From the NCBI GenBank assembly GCA_016932415.1, contig JAFGCX010000008.1:22291-86290 (forward strand): a stretch of DNA of 64,000 nucleotides. The letters run 5' to 3'. The stretch is from Candidatus Krumholzibacteriota bacterium. Its GTDB lineage: Bacteria; Krumholzibacteriota; Krumholzibacteriia; Krumholzibacteriales; Krumholzibacteriaceae. The notes under the pieces are model-generated. The model was not told the origin of the DNA and did not search any database. It worked only from the letters and a program-made list of their open reading frames with translations. Shown here one piece after another: positions 25,639 to 34,792 of the stretch (positions are counted from its first letter, which is position 1; each line of letters begins with the position of its first letter). The position numbers and the translations under genes are program-made.

Positions 25639-27684
25639 TCATTGAATTTCAATATGAAAGACAGTCCCCGCGGCATTGGTGAAAAGTTCGGTGTATCTTT
25701 CCGGCTGAGATCGTATTGATTCGATCAGGCCGGGATTTTCAGAGATATCTTCCTGCCAGATGACGAGATAAATATCCCTTCCCGTCATCCGCATTGCTTC
25801 GATATCGTCTGGAAGCAGGGTCCTTTCGGAGAAAAGCCGGTCTCTGATCCTGCCATACCTTAGGATCTTCTCTCCACCATACCCCTGGATAAGAAGAAAA
25901 TTCTCCGGCAGGGCGAATTGATGCCTTTCTCCAAGGACAGGCATCAGGCCATATATGTTATTTTCGATAAATACCGAGTTGATATCGGTGGAATCCTTGA
26001 TCCATTGAAAAAGCTCTCTCTGCCCGTCGGTGATGTAGAACCTTTTTGTCTCTATCCCTTTTGGCCGGTCAAGGACGAATCCCCTCACAGTCATCGCGAA
26101 TGGAACAGAAAAAAGAAACAGGATCACCGCGACCAGAATGGCGCGTTTTTTCCCGCTGGCATTATGAATGGAATCGATGATCTGCCAGCTTACCGGGAGT
26201 ATGAGGAGAAGAAAAAGGATAAAAACAAATTTACCCTCGACCTCGCCGGGAAGATCGATAAAGATGCTCGTCAGCGCGAGGGTGACGATCGATCCGGCGA
26301 GGATCATCCAATCGGTCTCCCCGCGCGAAAAAAGCTCCTTTAAGGATCTTTTCATGAAGGGAAAGAGGATGATAACGGGGCAGATGATCGTCAGCAGCGG
26401 CACTATTCCTATATGGAAATAATCCGAAATCGATCCGCTGTCACCGCTAGAGCCGCCGGTCAGAGAAAGAAAATATGGAGCGCCGGCTATTCCCGCGCCG
26501 ATGGCGAGAGCGGGGACGATCAGTGAATTGAGGAATTTACGTTTTCCCTCTCCCGCAATCCGGTCTTTGAGGTATATATAAAGGGAAGCTCCACAGAGCG
26601 TCATTATTAGTACGACCCCCGTGACGACGTGAAATATAAAAGTTCCGAAAAGGAGGATAAATATCAATACAACCCGTCTTACCTGCGGTCTTTCCAGCAT
26701 CTTCCAGGCGCAGGCGAGAAAAAAGACAAGCAGGAAAAGATCGGTCGCGTAGTTGAATGTCGTGGTAGTATAGAATTTATCCAGCATGCTTACATGATAG
26801 GTATAGTCAGGTTTGAGAAAGAACATCACCTGGTGTCCGTTAAGTTCCATATTTCCCAGCCATCTCGATATTTCCGCCATTCCCCTTACTTCCCCGGTGA
26901 GCGCCCTTACCATTGAAACTGGAAAAAGGATCCACGATGGAGCCTGCAACCCGGCGGCGGAGAAGAGGGGAGTAAAAACAAGGTCTCTTTTTCTTGACGT
27001 AAAGAGGGAGGTCACGCGAAAGACGAGGTACGGAAAGATAAAGGCGAAGACTATATTCGATACGCCCATGGCTGTAAAGACCTGCAGGCGCGAAAGCACT
27101 GTCCACGAGGCCTGAAAGAGATGATAGAACCACATATATCTTATGCTGACGTCTGGAAGGAGGGGTTCAAGGGGAGGGAGCCCCCTGAAGATGATCTCGT
27201 TAACGATCGACGCGTGCATCCAGGCGTCAGATCTTTCCAGGAGGAAATGATTGAAGAGGTACGGAACGAAGATGACCGACGCGAAGGCGAAAGAAATAAT
27301 CATTATTTCTCTGCTGCCGGTCTGATATTGTCCGTTGGAATTTTCCGGGCCCTTTGCGCTGAAGATAAATATTGCCGCCAGAAGAGCGTAGAAAGTGAGA
27401 AGTGAAGCTATCAGAGCCGTCTGGAGCGATCCGGTCACCTGGTACAATATATATACGAGGAAAGCCAGGGCGATAGGCGAGAGCATCGGGGGGATCATGA
27501 TATCGTCCAGAAAAGGCCTTTTCCTGTCCCAGAGAAGGTGCAGGAGAACCGTTCCAGGAAGCAGGAATATCTGAAGGAACGCCGATGGTATCCTTATAAA
27601 GGCGGGAGTCTCCAGCAGGAGAGTCACCGAAGAGAGGAAAAGAAGAAGAAAGAGGTATTTTCTCATCCGCGACAAATCTATCAC
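25639..27684 (-). CDS. Large GT-C-like membrane glycosyltransferase candidate
   Basis: The protein has 681 residues and about fourteen membrane helices, with a C-terminal soluble part (about 545-681). The first extracytoplasmic loop after helix 4 has RSDAWMHASIVNEIIFRGLP then PDVSIRYMWFYHLFQASW. An acidic residue followed by H and Y-x-x-H fits the architecture of lipid-linked-sugar GT-C enzymes. The C-terminal part contains REL-FQWIKDSTDINSVFIEN, as seen in such proteins. No exact family was recognised. GTG 27684 lies 14 bp after murA; ATG 27666 is an alternative. The function is inferred from fold and context. Confidence 0.65.
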   Translation of the reverse strand: MIDLSRMRKYLFLLLFLSSVTLLLETPAFIRIPSAFLQIFLLPGTVLLHLLWDRKRPFLDDIMIPPMLSPIALAFLVYILYQVTGSLQTALIASLLTFYALLAAIFIFSAKGPENSNGQYQTGSREIMIISFAFASVIFVPYLFNHFLLERSDAWMHASIVNEIIFRGLPPLEPLLPDVSIRYMWFYHLFQASWTVLSRLQVFTAMGVSNIVFAFIFPYLVFRVTSLFTSRKRDLVFTPLFSAAGLQAPSWILFPVSMVRALTGEVRGMAEISRWLGNMELNGHQVMFFLKPDYTYHVSMLDKFYTTTTFNYATDLFLLVFFLACAWKMLERPQVRRVVLIFILLFGTFIFHVVTGVVLIMTLCGASLYIYLKDRIAGEGKRKFLNSLIVPALAIGAGIAGAPYFLSLTGGSSGDSGSISDYFHIGIVPLLTIICPVIILFPFMKRSLKELFSRGETDWMILAGSIVTLALTSIFIDLPGEVEGKFVFILFLLLILPVSWQIIDSIHNASGKKRAILVAVILFLFSVPFAMTVRGFVLDRPKGIETKRFYITDGQRELFQWIKDSTDINSVFIENNIYGLMPVLGERHQFALPENFLLIQGYGGEKILRYGRIRDRLFSERTLLPDDIEAMRMTGRDIYLVIWQEDISENPGLIESIRSQPERYTELFTNAAGTVFHIEIQ

Positions 27685-27698
27685 CCCGGCATTCTTTT

Positions 27699-28988
27699 TT
27701 ATGATATTGAATACCTGATATTCATAGAGTCGAATTTATCGGCGAGATTGTTATACCCCCGGCGTATCGTGCTATAACCGTTGATTGTCGTTTTTCCTTC
27801 AGCGATAAGCGCTGTTATCATCAGTGCCGCTCCTCCCCTGAGATCAGGCGCAGAAACTTCAGTCCCTTTGAACCTTATAGGGCCTCTCATTTTCACTTCG
27901 CCCTTCTTCAGATCGAAGGTTCCGCCAAGTTTTTCCATCTCACTGACATAGACAAATCTTTCCGGGTACCTGTAATCGATTATTCTGCTGTTGCCCTCTG
28001 CCTGGGTGGCCAGGACGGTGAAGAACGGCTGCATATCCGATATTACTCCCGGGTGGACTCCGCAGGCGACTTCGAACGGATTGATATAGTGTTCGTGAAA
28101 GTCATGGTGATTGATATAGAGGGCGTCGCCGCTGGTATAAGAGTTTATGCCGATATCGCGGAAATGGATCATCGGTACTTCCATAAAAGAGAAAGGGACG
28201 TCCTGGATTATAAGCTCTCCACGGGTCACGGCCGCCGCCACGATCCAGGATACCGCCTCGATCCTGTCCGGTATCACCCTGTATGAAGTCCCGTTAAGGA
28301 GTTCGACTCCGTCGATCTCTATGAACGTATTCCCCTTCACCTTTATCTTCGCGCCCATCGATCGTAGCATCTGGATCAGGTCGAAGACTTCGGGGGAGAT
28401 ATAGGCATTGAAGACTCTTGTCCTGCCGCTCGCGAGGACGCCGCAGAGAAGAGCGTTTTCCGTTCCTCCGATCGTGGGGAAGGGAAATGAGATATCCGAT
28501 CCCTTGAGATGGTCCGACTCTATCTCTATGAACGATTCCCTTTCCCTTACCACACATCCCATTGATTTCCAGAGCATGATATGCAGATCAAATTTTCTTT
28601 CGCCTATGGCGCAGCCGGAAGGATAGGGGATGCGAGCGATCCTGTTATGGCGAAGCTGCCCGGCGGCGAGAAGATACGTCGTTCGTATCGAAGTCGAATA
28701 GTCGTCGAGTTCGTTGCCTATCCGGGACGCCTCGATACGGACTTCCTCGGGACCGAGCTCGATCGTAACGCCGAGTTTTTCCATGATGGAGAGTTTGTTT
28801 TTTACATCTTCCAGGGAAGAGGGGAAATTACTGATTCTAACCTGCCTGTCAGTCAGCATGGCGGCGGCGATAAGCCTTGTCGCTGAATTCTTGGCCCCGC
28901 TTATCCTAACTGTTCCGGAGATCTTTTGGGCTCCGGAGATAGTCAGTATATCCGAACTTCCATTTCCGCTATTGTTCCCAGCTTCCAT
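27699..28988 (-). CDS. MurA homologue (UDP-GlcNAc enolpyruvyl transferase family), divergent
   Basis: The product is 429 residues, full length for MurA, which adds enolpyruvate from PEP to O3 of UDP-GlcNAc. The catalytic outline is intact: GAKNSATRLIAAAML (Lys-Asn), IRTTYLLAAG (Arg), PSGCAIGERKFDLHI (catalytic Cys and following Arg, Asp, His), SDMQPFFTVLA (Asp) and APDLRGGAALMITALIAEGK (Arg). The usual PVDLH has become KFDLH, and many helix positions are unusual. It sits inside a surface-polysaccharide run and has its own promoter at 29048. It may be the cell's only MurA, or a paralogue making an enolpyruvyl or lactyl sugar for the glycan; see findings. Confidence 0.85.
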   Translation of the reverse strand: MEAGNNSGNGSSDILTISGAQKISGTVRISGAKNSATRLIAAAMLTDRQVRISNFPSSLEDVKNKLSIMEKLGVTIELGPEEVRIEASRIGNELDDYSTSIRTTYLLAAGQLRHNRIARIPYPSGCAIGERKFDLHIMLWKSMGCVVRERESFIEIESDHLKGSDISFPFPTIGGTENALLCGVLASGRTRVFNAYISPEVFDLIQMLRSMGAKIKVKGNTFIEIDGVELLNGTSYRVIPDRIEAVSWIVAAAVTRGELIIQDVPFSFMEVPMIHFRDIGINSYTSGDALYINHHDFHEHYINPFEVACGVHPGVISDMQPFFTVLATQAEGNSRIIDYRYPERFVYVSEMEKLGGTFDLKKGEVKMRGPIRFKGTEVSAPDLRGGAALMITALIAEGKTTINGYSTIRRGYNNLADKFDSMNIRYSIS

Positions 28989-29047
28989 CTTTCCTCCGAT
29001 AAGAGACCTATTCCTGTTCTGTTACCATAATTCAGCGATCGTCAACG

Positions 29048-29076
29048 ATATTAGGATGCCTTACGGGTCGAGTCAA
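29048..29076 (-). promoter_or_regulatory. Internal promoter before the MurA homologue
   Basis: Minus strand TTGACT (29076-29071), a 17-nt spacer and TAATAT (29053-29048), 60 bp before the start codon. It lies in the only sizeable gap (116 bp) of the long glycan run. Confidence 0.55.
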
Positions 29077-29104
29077 TCTCAAAGGCTACCGAAAGATGCC
29101 TTTA

Positions 29105-30016
29105 TTACTCTTCCGGGCCTCCATCACTCGAACTTGCCACCTCGAATTTCCCAAGCAGGTTGGTCCTCGAAAGCGAGATAAATCTGTAAATCAGGTAGAT
29201 TGCGCCGCCGATCAGGATCGGCGCGGGATAGTAAAGACCTTTTACCAGCACAGCAGCTCCGGCGAGAAAAAGGACTGACACGAGGATCAGAAACCTCGGT
29301 ACGGGGATTATCGAGAGGACTCCGCTGACAGCCAGTCCGGCAAGCCTGAGAAATCCATAACTGCTGACTCGCCCCTCCTTGAACCTGATGTCGAACGGTA
29401 TCCTTTCCGCCTGGTATTTCTTAAGAAGCCTGTCGGATATCCGCATGAAATACGGCCAACGCCTGTTTCTGATCAATTCGTCCCTGACGTTTCCAGCGAC
29501 CAGCCGGAAATATACGTTCTGTTTCTCAAGGTCGACTCCTGTCAGAAGGGAAGTGACTGTTGTGAAGAACCGTGATCCCGCTTCCCTGTACCTTACATCC
29601 GCCACCCTTTTCTTCCGGACTGCCTGGACTATCCGGCTCCCGGCGATGAAGCGTTCAATCATCAACGGGATAAGATCTACAGGATGCTCGCCATCGACAT
29701 CCATCATGATCATCGCGTCGGCATTCGATTTTGAGAGTCCGAAAGCGACAGCGGCTCCCTGGCCGTAGCCTTTTTTCATCGCGTAGTACCGTATCGATCG
29801 ATCGCCGGAGGATATCCTGGAAAGGAGCCCGACTGTGCCATCGGTGCTGCTGTCCTCTATGAATATTATTCCGATATTGACTCTTTCAGGGAGACGCAGG
29901 CCTCTGACAGATTTTATAAATTCAGGGATCTCGGCCTCTTCATTGAATACGGCGACAATGATATCGATATTTATGATCTTTTCCGCCCCTGTCTCCCTCG
30001 GGTCATTCTTCCCCAT
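29105..30016 (-). CDS. Family 2 glycosyltransferase with C-terminal membrane helices
   Basis: The protein has 303 residues. The GT-A domain (about 15-225) begins INIDIIVAVFNEEAEIPEFI and has FIEDSSTDGTVGLL, KKGYGQGAAVAFGLSKSNAD and the metal site MMDVDGEHPVDLIP. Two membrane helices follow (about 230-285). The layout is that of polyprenyl-phosphate or dolichol-phosphate sugar synthases, cytoplasmic and membrane-bound. Its start overlaps the GNAT gene end by 14 bp, so they are coupled. Confidence 0.88.
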   Translation of the reverse strand: MGKNDPRETGAEKIINIDIIVAVFNEEAEIPEFIKSVRGLRLPERVNIGIIFIEDSSTDGTVGLLSRISSGDRSIRYYAMKKGYGQGAAVAFGLSKSNADAMIMMDVDGEHPVDLIPLMIERFIAGSRIVQAVRKKRVADVRYREAGSRFFTTVTSLLTGVDLEKQNVYFRLVAGNVRDELIRNRRWPYFMRISDRLLKKYQAERIPFDIRFKEGRVSSYGFLRLAGLAVSGVLSIIPVPRFLILVSVLFLAGAAVLVKGLYYPAPILIGGAIYLIYRFISLSRTNLLGKFEVASSSDGGPEE

Positions 30017-30569
30017 AGTACTCTTTTCTCAGGAGCGAAACGCTGGCAAAATCCATGAATTTTCCTTTCACGAAGGCGTAATCCCTTATTATCCCCTCGT
30101 ACTTGAGCCCCATCTTTTTCGCGTTCGCTTCTGAAGCCAGGTTGCCCGGGATTATCATCCCCTCGATCCTGTTCAACTCCATCACTTCAAATCCGTATCT
30201 TAAAACTTTTTCCATCGCTTCGAACATAAGGCCCTGTCTCCAGTAGTAGCAAGAGAGGACATTGGCGATTTCAGCCTTCCTGTTTGCCGGATCGTATTTT
30301 ACAAATCCCGCTGTCCCGATCACCAGCCGGTCTTTCTTGTGATAAAGGCCCCATTGGCTTGCCTGGTTATTCTCATATTTCTCGATCACTGTTTCCAGGA
30401 AGGCTCTTGTGTCCTCTACCGATCTGTGAGGCTGCCAGGTAAGAAATTCGCTTACCTGCGGTTGGGAAGTGAATATAAAAAGGTCTTCAGCGTCACTGAC
30501 TTTCAACTTGCGAAGAAGCAGCCTTTCAGTCTCCATTTCAGGGAGGTCTCTGAAAATATTCGAAGGCAT
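30003..30569 (-). CDS. GNAT N-acetyltransferase (RimJ/RimL-like)
   Basis: The 188-residue product opens PEMETERLLLRKLKVSDAED, a typical Acetyltransf_3 start. It has GTAGFVKYDPANRKAEIANV, SCYYWRQGLMFEAMEKVLRY (acetyl-CoA loop region) and the end motif LNRIEGMIIPGNLASEANAK with KKMGLKYEGIIRDYAFVKG. In a glycan operon such enzymes often acetylate an amino sugar, as PseH does; RimJ-like protein acetylation is the alternative. It is 30 bp downstream of the WbqC gene. Confidence 0.85.
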   Translation of the reverse strand: MPSNIFRDLPEMETERLLLRKLKVSDAEDLFIFTSQPQVSEFLTWQPHRSVEDTRAFLETVIEKYENNQASQWGLYHKKDRLVIGTAGFVKYDPANRKAEIANVLSCYYWRQGLMFEAMEKVLRYGFEVMELNRIEGMIIPGNLASEANAKKMGLKYEGIIRDYAFVKGKFMDFASVSLLRKEYYGEE

Positions 30570-30599
30570 TATCGGACTCTCCTTGTTCGAATCAATTTA

Positions 30600-31289
30600 T
30601 CACCTTTCGTGAAATATTTTTTTTGAGCGGTCTACACCATGGAAGAAAAAGAGGTCTAGACAACCAAGTCCCGCAATAAAGGGGGATGACGGGAACTGCT
30701 CGTAAACGGGATGGTTAAAATCCTGCCAGGTGATATCGATCCCGTTCCTTTTGAATTCGGAAGTATCATGGTCCGTGAAGTAGTCGAGGGCGCCTTTTCC
30801 GGAGAGGTAGATCGTGGCTCCGCTTTTCCTGAGGAGATCGAGGACGATCTCCGCCTTGCTTCCTTTTCCATCGAGGGCCGAGGAAAATAATATCTCCGTC
30901 TCTATCTCAAGGATCTTGAAGGAGAAATCCATCGTCGCGAAGATAAGGTCAACGGGCCTGTCGTAGCCAGCGCTGTAGAGAGTTTCGACCAAGGGGAATA
31001 TTTCCCTGAAAAAAGGGGTTTTAAGGTAGTAATTCCTGAACCTGGCGAGATGGTCTTTTGCCCAGTCGTCGTTTTTAAAAGCGAGCTCGTTTATCCTCGT
31101 CCCCATCCTGTAATCGACGGGAAGGGTGATAAACTTCTCTTTTCCGTTGCAGTAGAAGATGTTTCTATACTGGTAAGCCGATTTGTTTGCTTCGACGTTA
31201 TCAAGGACGATAAACCTGTCAGACCTGGATATTTTATCCAGTAGACCGAGCCATGGCCAGTAGCTCGGTTGATGGATGCTTACGATCAT
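30600..31289 (-). CDS. WbqC family protein
   Basis: The 229-residue product begins IVSIHQPSYWPWLGLLDKIS, the signature of the WbqC family found in many O-antigen and capsule clusters, whose biochemical role is not settled. Other family segments: FIVLDNVEANKSAYQYRNIF, WAKDHLARFRNYYLKTPFF, TIYLSGKGALDYF and the end SPFIAGLGCLDLFFFHG. Its start overlaps the PIG-L gene by 4 bp (ATGA). Confidence 0.88.
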   Translation of the reverse strand: MIVSIHQPSYWPWLGLLDKISRSDRFIVLDNVEANKSAYQYRNIFYCNGKEKFITLPVDYRMGTRINELAFKNDDWAKDHLARFRNYYLKTPFFREIFPLVETLYSAGYDRPVDLIFATMDFSFKILEIETEILFSSALDGKGSKAEIVLDLLRKSGATIYLSGKGALDYFTDHDTSEFKRNGIDITWQDFNHPVYEQFPSSPFIAGLGCLDLFFFHGVDRSKKIFHER

Positions 31290-31954
31290 ATGATTTCCTC
31301 GAGGATGACGAACGCTTCGGCGTATTCTCTGCCGATCCTCGACCCCCTGGACGCGGCCTGCGCCCTGATTGCCTCGGGGCTTCTGGGAAACGGGGCATCC
31401 ATGACCTCGGAAGAGTAGATCTTCATGATCTCGATCTTCTTTTCGATTTGATCGGAGATATCGACAAAGAGGTTGGGGGAAAATACATTTCCCGGCAGAG
31501 GCGGAGCAAATTCCGTTTCGGAAAGAGTCTCGTACATCAGGATCTTTTTGATAAAGGGAGCCCTGAAATTTTTCATGCAGCTAATCGACGCCTGGAAGAC
31601 TATCTGATGATCGGTATGGATATCAGACCTGTTCGGGATGTAAACGACAGACGGTTCAATGTCAGCCATGACTTTCGAGATAGAGGCAGTTATATCGCTC
31701 AGAGGCAACGTGTCGAGACGCACGGTGGGATAATCGAGTTTTGTCACGCTTTTAAAGCCATAGCTTTTTGAGACTTTTTCGATCTCATCCTGCCGCGCCG
31801 AGATGACTGATTTCTCCCATCCGTATCTTTCATCCATATTTGTCACGATCAGCCAGTGTGTCGCGTCTCCATCCGATCGATTTCTCAGGATAGTCCCGCC
31901 GCAACCGAGAGTCTCGTCGTCGGGGTGGGCAGCGATAAAGAGGATATCTTTCAT
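31286..31954 (-). CDS. PIG-L family deacetylase
   Basis: Zinc-dependent de-N-acetylase of the PIG-L/MshB/BshB family, 222 residues. Zinc and catalytic residues are in FIAAHPDDETLGCGGTILRN (His, Asp, Asp) and the distal His pair in RSDIHTDHQIVFQA. The start ATG 31954 overlaps the acetyltransferase end by 4 bp; an in-frame extension to 31984 is less likely. It probably removes an acetyl group from an N-acetylated nucleotide or lipid-linked sugar, consistent with the neighbouring acetyltransferases that could put a different acyl group back. Confidence 0.88.
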   Translation of the reverse strand: MKDILFIAAHPDDETLGCGGTILRNRSDGDATHWLIVTNMDERYGWEKSVISARQDEIEKVSKSYGFKSVTKLDYPTVRLDTLPLSDITASISKVMADIEPSVVYIPNRSDIHTDHQIVFQASISCMKNFRAPFIKKILMYETLSETEFAPPLPGNVFSPNLFVDISDQIEKKIEIMKIYSSEVMDAPFPRSPEAIRAQAASRGSRIGREYAEAFVILEEII

Positions 31955-32583
31955 TTTATTTTCCTCGCAGGTCTGCTGAGCCATTTACTGAAATCTTCAC
32001 AGTCGTTTGCTATCATTGAATTCATCCCTATCATGCACGCCCGCCCGATCTTCAGATACTGAAGAACAGTCGAGCCCGCGCCTATCAGCGTGTCGTCTCC
32101 TATCCTCACTCCGCCGTTTACCGTAACGCCTGGCGCGATATGGACGAAATCGCCAATTTGACAATCATGGTCGACGGAAGCTCTCGTATTGATTATCGAG
32201 AACCTCCCTATCGAGGTGCATGTGTTTATGACAGCGCCATCCATCACTACCGTACCCCCACCGATATCGACTTGCTCGTTGATCACCGCGTCGGGAGAGA
32301 TGATCGGCGGGAAGGAATATCCGAGATCGATGAGGAGAGATACGAGTTCGCGGCGTTTTTCGCTGCCACCGATCTGTCCAAGCCCTATCGCCGCTTCCGT
32401 TGCTCGCGATGAGCCTATCAGCCCACCGAGAGAACTGTCATCGCCGAGGTACGGAATGCCGAGCAGATCGCCTCTGCCTTCCGGGTCGACATATCCGGCG
32501 ATATTGAATCCGCCTGATTTTTTAAGGATCGAGATCACGACTTTCGCGTGGCCTCCTCCTCCAACGATGACGATATCTTTCAT
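31951..32583 (-). CDS. NeuD/PglD-type sugar acyltransferase
   Basis: The product has 210 residues. An N-terminal Rossmann-like PglD_N domain (KDIVIVGGGGHAKVVISILK; AGYVDPEG) is followed by a left-handed beta helix of hexapeptide repeats (about 90-190; IGRFSIINTRASVDHDCQIG with catalytic His, and APGVTVNGGVRIGDD). It would acetylate a 4-amino sugar or similar using acetyl-CoA. It lies directly after a LegC-type aminotransferase, the usual pairing in bacillosamine and legionaminate pathways. Confidence 0.9.
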   Translation of the reverse strand: MKDIVIVGGGGHAKVVISILKKSGGFNIAGYVDPEGRGDLLGIPYLGDDSSLGGLIGSSRATEAAIGLGQIGGSEKRRELVSLLIDLGYSFPPIISPDAVINEQVDIGGGTVVMDGAVINTCTSIGRFSIINTRASVDHDCQIGDFVHIAPGVTVNGGVRIGDDTLIGAGSTVLQYLKIGRACMIGMNSMIANDCEDFSKWLSRPARKIK

Positions 32584-32626
32584 TTTCCTTCCGTCACTTC
32601 CCGATTTAAGTACCTGTAGTGGCCCG

Positions 32627-33787
32627 TCATGATCCGAGCAGGTCCACTATTCTCCTTATATCATCATGGGAAAGGTTTGTCGAACATGGAATATTCAATG
32701 TTTTATCTAGCAGCTCCGGCGCTTTTTCGATCCTGTAATTCTGACATGAGATGAAAGGTTTCTGCAGATGGTTCGGAAACCATACAGGCCTCGTCTGGAC
32801 ACGGTTTGTCGACAGGTATGCCATGAGGGATTCACGGTCCCTGCCATATATGCCGGCGTCGATCTGAAGGGAGTAGAACCAGTAATTTGAACTCGCGTAA
32901 GACGGAGTAGGGGCGAGAGTGAGCCCTTCAATTCCGGAGATCAGTTCCCTGTATTTTTCATACCCGGCCCTTTTTATTTCGATATATCTGTCGAGATTCT
33001 CAAGCTGCGCCACTCCCATCGCGGCCTGTATGTTTGACATCCTGAAATTGTACCCGACTTCATTATGTACATACCGGACAGCGTCGTCCTTCGCCTGTGT
33101 AGTCAGGTATCTCGCCCTGTCGGCGTATTTGCTGTCATTGGTCACGAGCATTCCGCCCGCCCCTGTCGTGATGATCTTGTTCCCGTTGAAAGAATAGACG
33201 CCCATGGCGCCGATCGTGCCGGTATGCCTCCCGTCGAAGGGACCTTCGATATATCTGCTGCCGAGGCTTTCGCTGGCATCTTCAAGGAGTTCGATATTCA
33301 TCCTGTCGCATATATCCACAAGCGCGGTGAGGTCTACCGCGTTGCCGAAAATATGGACAGGAATGATCGCCTTGATCCTTCTGCCGGTCTTCTTATTCCA
33401 CGTGTGTCCTTTTTTGAACTCCGTCTCGTTTTTCAGGAAACCGATCGTTTTTTCAACATCGATATTATAATAATCGTCACAGTCCATGAATACAGGTTCG
33501 GCGCCGAGATAGACGATGACGTTTACCGGGGCGATAAAAGTTATCGTAGGGACGATCACCTCGTCGCCCGGCACGACATCGAGTATCCTGAGCGCGACCT
33601 GCAGGGCGGAAGTGCCGTTTACGCAAGCGGTCGAGAATTTTGCCCCGGTGTACTCCCTGATATTCTTCTCAAAGAGGTCCACATAGCTGCCGACGGAGGA
33701 GACCCATTCAGTGTCGAGGCATTCCTTGACATATTTCCACTCGTTACCCTGAATGGAGGGAACGGATAAAGGGATAAAATCGCTCAT
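32627..33787 (-). CDS. LegC-family sugar-nucleotide aminotransferase
   Basis: DegT/DnrJ/EryC1-type PLP aminotransferase of 386 residues, most like LegC, which aminates C4 of a 4-keto-6-deoxy UDP-sugar. Signature N-terminus: PLSVPSIQGNEWKYVKECLD then TEWVSSVGSYVDLFE. PLP features: CVNGTSALQVALRIL, EDASESLGSRYI and the Schiff-base lysine in YSFNGNKIITTGAGGM. VPTITFIAPVNVIVYLGAEP is also LegC-like. ATG 33787 lies 17 bp after the epimerase gene. The NeuD-type acetyltransferase follows and would cap the new amine. Confidence 0.9.
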   Translation of the reverse strand: MSDFIPLSVPSIQGNEWKYVKECLDTEWVSSVGSYVDLFEKNIREYTGAKFSTACVNGTSALQVALRILDVVPGDEVIVPTITFIAPVNVIVYLGAEPVFMDCDDYYNIDVEKTIGFLKNETEFKKGHTWNKKTGRRIKAIIPVHIFGNAVDLTALVDICDRMNIELLEDASESLGSRYIEGPFDGRHTGTIGAMGVYSFNGNKIITTGAGGMLVTNDSKYADRARYLTTQAKDDAVRYVHNEVGYNFRMSNIQAAMGVAQLENLDRYIEIKRAGYEKYRELISGIEGLTLAPTPSYASSNYWFYSLQIDAGIYGRDRESLMAYLSTNRVQTRPVWFPNHLQKPFISCQNYRIEKAPELLDKTLNIPCSTNLSHDDIRRIVDLLGS

Positions 33788-33804
33788 AGCTCACCTCGGT
33801 CAAA

Positions 33805-34791
33805 TCATTCAAATCTACTGTCAAGCCTGTCTCTGTACCACTCATATGTTCTGGCGATCCCTTCACGCAGCGGGACAAGGGGCGTATATCCCGTCAAACG
33901 CGATACTTTCGAAATATCGGGGCATCTGCGCGCAGGTGATCCGGTCGTTGCCGGCAGAGGTCTTATCTCGATCTTCCTCTCCATTACTTCGCCAACGGTC
34001 CTTACCAGGTCGTCTATCCTGATCTCCTCGTCCGAGTTGCCGATATGGTATGTTTCCCCCGCTGAATCCGGAGACTCGCAGGCTCTTATGGTATATTCGA
34101 TGGCATCGTCGATATAGCAGAAAGCCCTGGTGTGGTCGGGCGACGGGACATCGACAGCATCATTATCCCGGACCTTGATGAACATCTCGGGTATGACGTG
34201 CGCGAATCCCATCCTGGGGCCGTATACGTTGTGATACCTTACTATCGTAGAGGCTACGCCGTATTTCCCGCTCCATGCCGAAGCGATAGCCTCACCATAC
34301 ATCTTGCTGAGAGCGTAGGTCGTGCGCTCTGAACCGATATCGTCGATAGTGAGGATCACGTCTTCCGCTGTCGGAATATCGATCCCGAAATGTCTCAGTG
34401 TTCCCGAGTATATTTCGCTCGTCGACGAGAAGAGGAGTTTCTTCAGGCTGGTCAGCTGCCTGGCATAGTTGAAGAGATTCAGGGTCGAGACGGCATTAAC
34501 TTCCAGCACCCTGTCAGGGTTTTTCATTACGTTTTTCACGCCGATCACCGCCGCGAGGTGATAGATATAATCGAACTCTCCACCGAGACTGCCGAGAAAC
34601 CCGGGATCGGTCAGGTCCCCCTGGACGAAATCGGTGTTTTTCCTTTCAAGGAGTCCTTCAAAATCCGAATCGAACTGGCCTCTCAGGAGATTGTCAATGA
34701 CGGTTATTTCATTCTCTGGATCACGCGAAAGTCTTTCCGCGAGAAAATACCCGATAAAACCTGCTCCTCCTGTAATCATTATCCTGTTCAT
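33805..34791 (-). CDS. NAD-dependent sugar epimerase/dehydratase (extended SDR)
   Basis: The product has 328 residues. The Rossmann motif is MITGGAGFIGYFLAERLS; the active site is SSTSEIYSG with the Tyr-Lys pair in TTYALSKMYGEAIAS; RYHNVYGPRMGFAHVIPEMF is typical of UDP-glucuronate decarboxylases and 4-epimerases. A 4,6-dehydratase that feeds LegC is possible but not proven. ATG 34791 lies one base after the dehydrogenase stop; a longer reading from 34806 would overlap it. Confidence 0.87.
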   Translation of the reverse strand: MNRIMITGGAGFIGYFLAERLSRDPENEITVIDNLLRGQFDSDFEGLLERKNTDFVQGDLTDPGFLGSLGGEFDYIYHLAAVIGVKNVMKNPDRVLEVNAVSTLNLFNYARQLTSLKKLLFSSTSEIYSGTLRHFGIDIPTAEDVILTIDDIGSERTTYALSKMYGEAIASAWSGKYGVASTIVRYHNVYGPRMGFAHVIPEMFIKVRDNDAVDVPSPDHTRAFCYIDDAIEYTIRACESPDSAGETYHIGNSDEEIRIDDLVRTVGEVMERKIEIRPLPATTGSPARRCPDISKVSRLTGYTPLVPLREGIARTYEWYRDRLDSRFE

Positions 34792-34792
34792 C